From Bacteroidales bacterium (lineage in GTDB: Bacteria > Bacteroidota > Bacteroidia > Bacteroidales > WCHB1-69), in contig JAKSMF010000005.1 of assembly GCA_024400775.1 (NCBI GenBank), positions 1 to 38,321 on the forward strand: a DNA stretch of 38,321 nucleotides. Reading direction: 5' to 3'. Of this stretch, positions 36,106-38,321 are shown piece by piece. The number at the start of each line of letters is the position of its first letter. The first letter of the stretch is position 1. The translations under genes and the position numbers were made by a program. The notes beneath the pieces are model-generated. The model saw only the letters and a list, made by a program, of their open reading frames with translations. It was not told the DNA's origin and ran no database searches.

Positions 36106-36159
36106 CGGACAGCAAAGAAAATAATTCGACAAATTTCTAAAGAAAATTATTACTGTCCG
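36106..36159. repeat. Imperfect inverted repeat, possible insertion-sequence end remnant
   Basis: CGGACAG (36106-36112) pairs with CTGTCCG (36153-36159). Inside, AATAATT (36120-36126) pairs with AATTATT (36145-36151). A further direct copy, CGGACAGCAA, lies at 36634. I recall CCGGACAG-type sequence at ends of Bacteroidota IS4-type elements, so these could be residual ends. A small structured RNA is the alternative. Confidence 0.4.
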
Positions 36160-36267
36160 GTAAACATTATTCGAACCACAAATGAGAAAGTTTCCGGTTT
36201 CGTCTTATTTGTTTCAGGTTTATCATAAGTCATAGACGGAGTAAGTTCCGATAATAGTGATTATGGA

Positions 36268-36330
36268 GTTGAGAGCTGAAAGTTGAGAGTTGAAAGTTTT
36301 TTTAATTGAAAATTGAAAGGTGAAAATTAA
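36268..36330. repeat. Short-unit repeat (GTTGAGAG/GTTGAAAG-type)
   Basis: Degenerate 7-8 base units repeat head to tail (GTTGAGAG, CTGAAAG, TTGAGAG, TTGAAAG, then ATTGAAA units). There are no spacers, so it is not a CRISPR. I see no coding role. Confidence 0.6.
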
Positions 36331-36694
36331 AATTATTTTTCGCGTGACTTTTCCTGATTTTGGTTGACACTTTTTGAGCGGTTCATACTAATTTTGTTGA
36401 CATGTTTCCATAAAGGTTGAAACAAGAAATGCGCAGGAAATTTTGAGGAAATTAAAAGGAAATTTCTTCTTTTTATGTTTGCCATACCGTTTAATTATCT
36501 GGCAACTTGTGAATTACCATCTGTTGAAAGCGTAATTTATAGCAAGGCGTTTTCCTACAGCGGCCGCCTTTGCCTCGGTTCTCCTTACAAAATTGAGGAC
36601 TTGCGGAGGACATTGCCCACTTTTAACTTTTATCGGACAGCAATAAAAGAAAATGAAAGAAAAAGGGAGAAATGCGGGCAACGGAAAATTTTTG

Positions 36695-36702
36695 TACTTT
36701 TG
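36695..36702 (+). promoter_or_regulatory. -7 promoter box (TACTTTTG) of tRNA-Arg
   Basis: A perfect TAnnTTTG box ends 12 bases before the first base of the tRNA, a good distance for a transcript starting at or near the tRNA 5' end. Confidence 0.65.
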
Positions 36703-36714
36703 CAGCCGCAAAGG

Positions 36715-36786
36715 GGCCTTGTAGTTCAATGGATAGAATGGAAGTTTCCTAAACTTTAGATTCGGGTTCGATTCCCGGCGGGGCTA
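36715..36786 (+). tRNA. tRNA-Arg (CCT)
   Basis: The 72-nt cloverleaf is complete to A73; no CCA is encoded. Acceptor GGCCTTG/CGGGGCT, D stem GTTC/GAAT, anticodon stem GAAGT/ACTTT with loop TTCCTAA (anticodon CCT, reading AGG), T stem TCGGG/CCCGG with loop TTCGATT. The acceptor stem includes three G-U pairs, among them G1-U72, which is unusual. Confidence 0.9.
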
Positions 36787-36859
36787 CTTTTTAGATGTAG
36801 AGGAAAAAATTAAGGGAATTTACCCATATTCTCCGCACAACAAACATTTTCATTTCTAA

Positions 36860-37366
36860 CTAACTGATTTTCAGCTTGGAAATCAAGGAATCAAGGGTGA
36901 GATCCTCTCCTTTGACAATCAGTTTTGCCTGACAATAAAAATTTTCACGTGAAATAAGAGTTTCTCTTACGTATTCAAGCATTTGAGCAGGATTTTTCCC
37001 ATGGGTTAACGGCCGGACTTTATGTGAATTCAGAAGTCGGGTACAAAGTGAGGCGGGAGCAAGTTGAATGTAGATAGACACGGCAACTTCGTTGATTTTT
37101 TCCATCGCGTCAAAATAACAGGGAGTTCCGCCACCCGTCGCGATAACGGCATCCGGCAAAGCAAGCGCCTCGTTCAAAACAGCATTCTCGCAAATGCGGA
37201 AAACATTTTCACCATATTTTTGAAAAAAATCCGGAATGGAGAGCTGATACTTCTGCTCAAAAAGGAAATCGGTATCGTAAAAAGGGAGATTTAAACGCCT
37301 GGCAAGACGTTTGCCAATTTTGGTTTTACCAGCACCCGGGAAGCCAACTAATACAATTTTAGGCAT
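36860..37366 (-). CDS. aroK: Shikimate kinase
   Basis: This is the fifth step of the shikimate pathway: phosphorylation of shikimate at the 3-hydroxyl with ATP. The 168-residue protein has Walker A GFPGAGKT (8-15), the substrate- and metal-binding DTD (31-33), Arg58 in FRICE, GGG at 78-80, and the lid Arg in RPLTHG. The length is normal. A tRNA-Cys gene and its terminator lie upstream on the same strand, and the T-run of that terminator ends only 5 bases before the aroK ATG. Transcription may therefore come partly by read-through. A parS-like palindrome lies within the coding sequence. Confidence 0.95.
   Translation of the reverse strand: MPKIVLVGFPGAGKTKIGKRLARRLNLPFYDTDFLFEQKYQLSIPDFFQKYGENVFRICENAVLNEALALPDAVIATGGGTPCYFDAMEKINEVAVSIYIQLAPASLCTRLLNSHKVRPLTHGKNPAQMLEYVRETLISRENFYCQAKLIVKGEDLTLDSLISKLKIS
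36943..36954. other. parS-like palindrome (site C) inside aroK
   Basis: A perfect 12-bp palindrome, TTTCACGTGAAA, with one extra T on the left. It matches 13 of 16 bases of the parS consensus and lies within the aroK coding region. Confidence 0.55.
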
Positions 37367-37371
37367 ATAAG

Positions 37372-37406
37372 AAAAAAACCTATTGCAGTGATTTACAATA
37401 GGTTTT
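37372..37406 (-). terminator. Terminator after tRNA-Cys
   Basis: An 11-bp perfect stem (AAAACCTATTG/CAATAGGTTTT) with a 10-nt loop is followed on the minus strand by seven T. It lies 5 bases after the tRNA 3' end and just before aroK, so it may also act in the aroK leader. Confidence 0.8.
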
Positions 37407-37411
37407 CGGAG

Positions 37412-37482
37412 AGGTCACGAGCAGAGTCGCACTGCTTTAACTGGTTTTGCAGACCAGCGCCTGACTGTTCGGCCACATGACC
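37412..37482 (-). tRNA. tRNA-Cys (GCA) with altered elbow bases
   Basis: The 71-nt cloverleaf is complete to U73, the discriminator base that cysteinyl-tRNA synthetase needs. Acceptor GGTCATG/CGTGACC, D stem GCC/GGC, anticodon stem CTGGT/ACCAG with loop CTGCAAA (anticodon GCA), T stem AGCAG/CTGCT. Two bases of the elbow differ from the norm. The T loop reads TGCGACT instead of TTCGACT (position 55 is G). In the D loop GAACAGTCA the base expected to be G18 is A by alignment to a Bacteroides tRNA-Cys recalled from memory. Confidence 0.85.
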
Positions 37483-37494
37483 ATTTTGACGCTG

Positions 37495-37502
37495 CAAAAA
37501 TA
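37495..37502 (-). promoter_or_regulatory. -7 promoter box (TATTTTTG) of tRNA-Cys
   Basis: A perfect TAnnTTTG box on the minus strand ends 12 bases before the first base of tRNA-Cys, the same spacing as for tRNA-Arg. Confidence 0.65.
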
Positions 37503-37573
37503 CAAAAAAAACAATTCAAAACACATTCCAATGAAAAAATTTTTTTGAAGGCCTCTACGAATAAAAAAAATTG

Positions 37574-37581
37574 TATTTTTG
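37574..37581 (+). promoter_or_regulatory. -7 promoter box (TATTTTTG) of the Cys-rich lipoprotein gene
   Basis: A perfect TAnnTTTG box ends 37 bases before the ATG at 37619. It faces away from the tRNA-Cys promoter across about 70 bases. Confidence 0.6.
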
Positions 37582-37618
37582 CACCCGCAAATTTTGCAAG
37601 AAACCAAAACACCTAAAC

Positions 37619-38197
37619 ATGAAAAAATTAATGTTATTGATCGCTGCATGCTGCATGATTTTCGTAGCCTGCAACAACCAGAAAGCAGAAGAAAACAACG
37701 GTGAAGCCGCCCAGACCGAGCAGAAAGCCGAATGCAAAGGTGAAAATTGCTGTGAAAAAATGATGCAGCAGTGGGCTAACTTCGACAACCTCAGCGCCGA
37801 AGAACAAACCAAACTTATCAATAAAAGAGGTGAGTGCATCGGCAAAAAACTCGCTGCAGTTAATTTGGACGAAATCGCCTGCCCCAACGCAAAAGCTGGT
37901 ATCCAGGAATTCAAAACCAAATGGGAAGGCTTCGCAAATGCTGACCAAGCAGGTAAAAAAGCCCTCATCGATGAATTCGATGGTGCTCATTGGAAACACG
38001 AAATCGTAGATTGCTGCGGACATAAATGTGATAACAAATGCGGTAAAGAAAACTGCACCGACTGCAAAAGTTGCTGTGGTGACAACTGCAAATGCGAAAA
38101 CTGCAAACACAAATGCGAAGGAAAATGCGAAGGAAAATGCGAAAGCAAATGTGACGGCAAATGCGGTAAAGACTGCAATCACAACTGCAAGAAATAA
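37619..38197 (+). CDS. Cysteine-rich lipoprotein with metallothionein-like tail
   Basis: The protein has 192 residues from the ATG at 37619. It has a lipoprotein signal (FVAC, lipidated Cys18). A helical middle follows (about 40-125: CCEKMMQQWANFDNLSAEEQTKL, KWEGFANADQAGKKALIDEF). From residue 132 to 190 there are 18 Cys in 59 residues, many as Cys-x3-Cys in a run of four-residue units (CEGK, CEGK, CESK, CDGK), with Lys, Gly and a few His between. This looks like a metal-binding tail on the periplasmic or outer-membrane surface, like a surface-anchored metallothionein. Disulfide crosslinking is the alternative. I recognise no named family. A terminator follows and tRNA-Thr begins one base after its T-run. 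Confidence 0.85.
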   Translation: MKKLMLLIAACCMIFVACNNQKAEENNGEAAQTEQKAECKGENCCEKMMQQWANFDNLSAEEQTKLINKRGECIGKKLAAVNLDEIACPNAKAGIQEFKTKWEGFANADQAGKKALIDEFDGAHWKHEIVDCCGHKCDNKCGKENCTDCKSCCGDNCKCENCKHKCEGKCEGKCESKCDGKCGKDCNHNCKK

Positions 38198-38226
38198 AAA
38201 TAAAGTTCTTACCTTTATAAAAATCT

Positions 38227-38249
38227 AAAGGTTGCTCGACAACCTTTTT
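38227..38249 (+). terminator. Terminator after the Cys-rich lipoprotein gene
   Basis: An 8-bp stem (AAAGGTTG/CAACCTTT) with a 5-nt loop is followed by two further T and then tRNA-Thr. The short T-run leaves room for read-through into the tRNA. Confidence 0.65.
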
Positions 38250-38250
38250 A

Positions 38251-38321
<71 letters not shown>

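Larger units (their letters stand above)
35955..36694. other. Long intergenic region without a supported gene
   Basis: About 740 bases lie between the ybeY promoter and the tRNA-Arg promoter. I find no convincing gene. It holds copies of a CGGACAG motif (36106, 36153 inverted, 36634), a short-unit repeat (36268-36330) and a GC-rich patch at about 36550-36625 in otherwise AT-rich DNA. It also holds TTGACA twice (about 36363 and 36397) and one weaker parS-like sequence (TTTCGCGTGACT, 36338-36349). An open frame at 36475 runs into the tRNA gene and is not credible. Confidence 0.6.

Noticed and set aside
36268..36330. Possible CRISPR array
   Set aside because: Units of 7-8 bases follow one another without spacers and are degenerate; no cas genes are present.
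36475..36759. 94-residue open frame on the plus strand
   Set aside because: It runs through the tRNA-Arg gene and its promoter and has no recognisable protein features.
37634..38182. 182-residue minus-strand frame rich in Phe-Ala repeats
   Set aside because: It is the antisense of the Cys-rich tail and arises from its repeat; the sense frame has a signal peptide, promoter and terminator.

Overview
The window is chromosomal DNA from a member of the Bacteroidota, most likely Bacteroidales. Four things point there. Several genes have the Bacteroidota -7 promoter box TAnnTTTG just upstream. The order bamD-rpoZ-coaBC-DUF4835-recN is typical of the phylum. There is a PorV-like protein with a type IX secretion (T9SS) cargo, and the glutamine synthetase is of the Bacteroides type. 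I could not assign a genus.

Layout. From 98 to 19816 everything is on the minus strand. A small membrane protein (98-613) lies beyond a terminator that closes a lipoprotein-glutamine synthetase pair (694-3153). Next comes a long housekeeping operon, read right to left: greA, HIT protein, unknown 173-aa protein, transketolase N-half, LptF/G permease, glycosyltransferase, dxs (10091 to 3226). A three-gene cell-surface operon follows (19816 to 10184): TonB-type receptor, a 1562-aa protein with a T9SS-like C-terminal domain, and a PorV-family barrel, closed by a clear terminator. mutS (+) diverges from a small unknown membrane protein at about 20.4 kb. From 32330 back to 24469 runs comEC-bamD-rpoZ-coaBC-DUF4835-recN-OMP with overlaps or gaps of a few bases. 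A DUF4468/MbnP pair follows.

The right end (32.3-38.3 kb) has a different texture. It holds a LytTR protein with a degenerate receiver, ybeY-mnmG, a ~790-bp non-coding stretch with repeats and possible insertion-sequence ends, three tRNA genes (Arg-CCT, Cys-GCA, and Thr-CGT cut by the window end), aroK, and a lipoprotein ending in a dense cysteine tail. Three copies of the 12-bp palindrome TTTCACGTGAAA, the core of the bacterial parS site, lie within 4.5 kb here. One contains the GTG start codon of mnmG (gidA). I read this as a parS cluster, which would place this end near the replication origin.

The most interesting items are the parS-like cluster, the receptor/giant CTD protein/PorV-like operon, and the cysteine corner. 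In that corner a tRNA-Cys with an altered elbow (positions 18 and 55) diverges from the gene for a cysteine-rich lipoprotein. I see no CRISPR array, prophage or intact insertion sequence.
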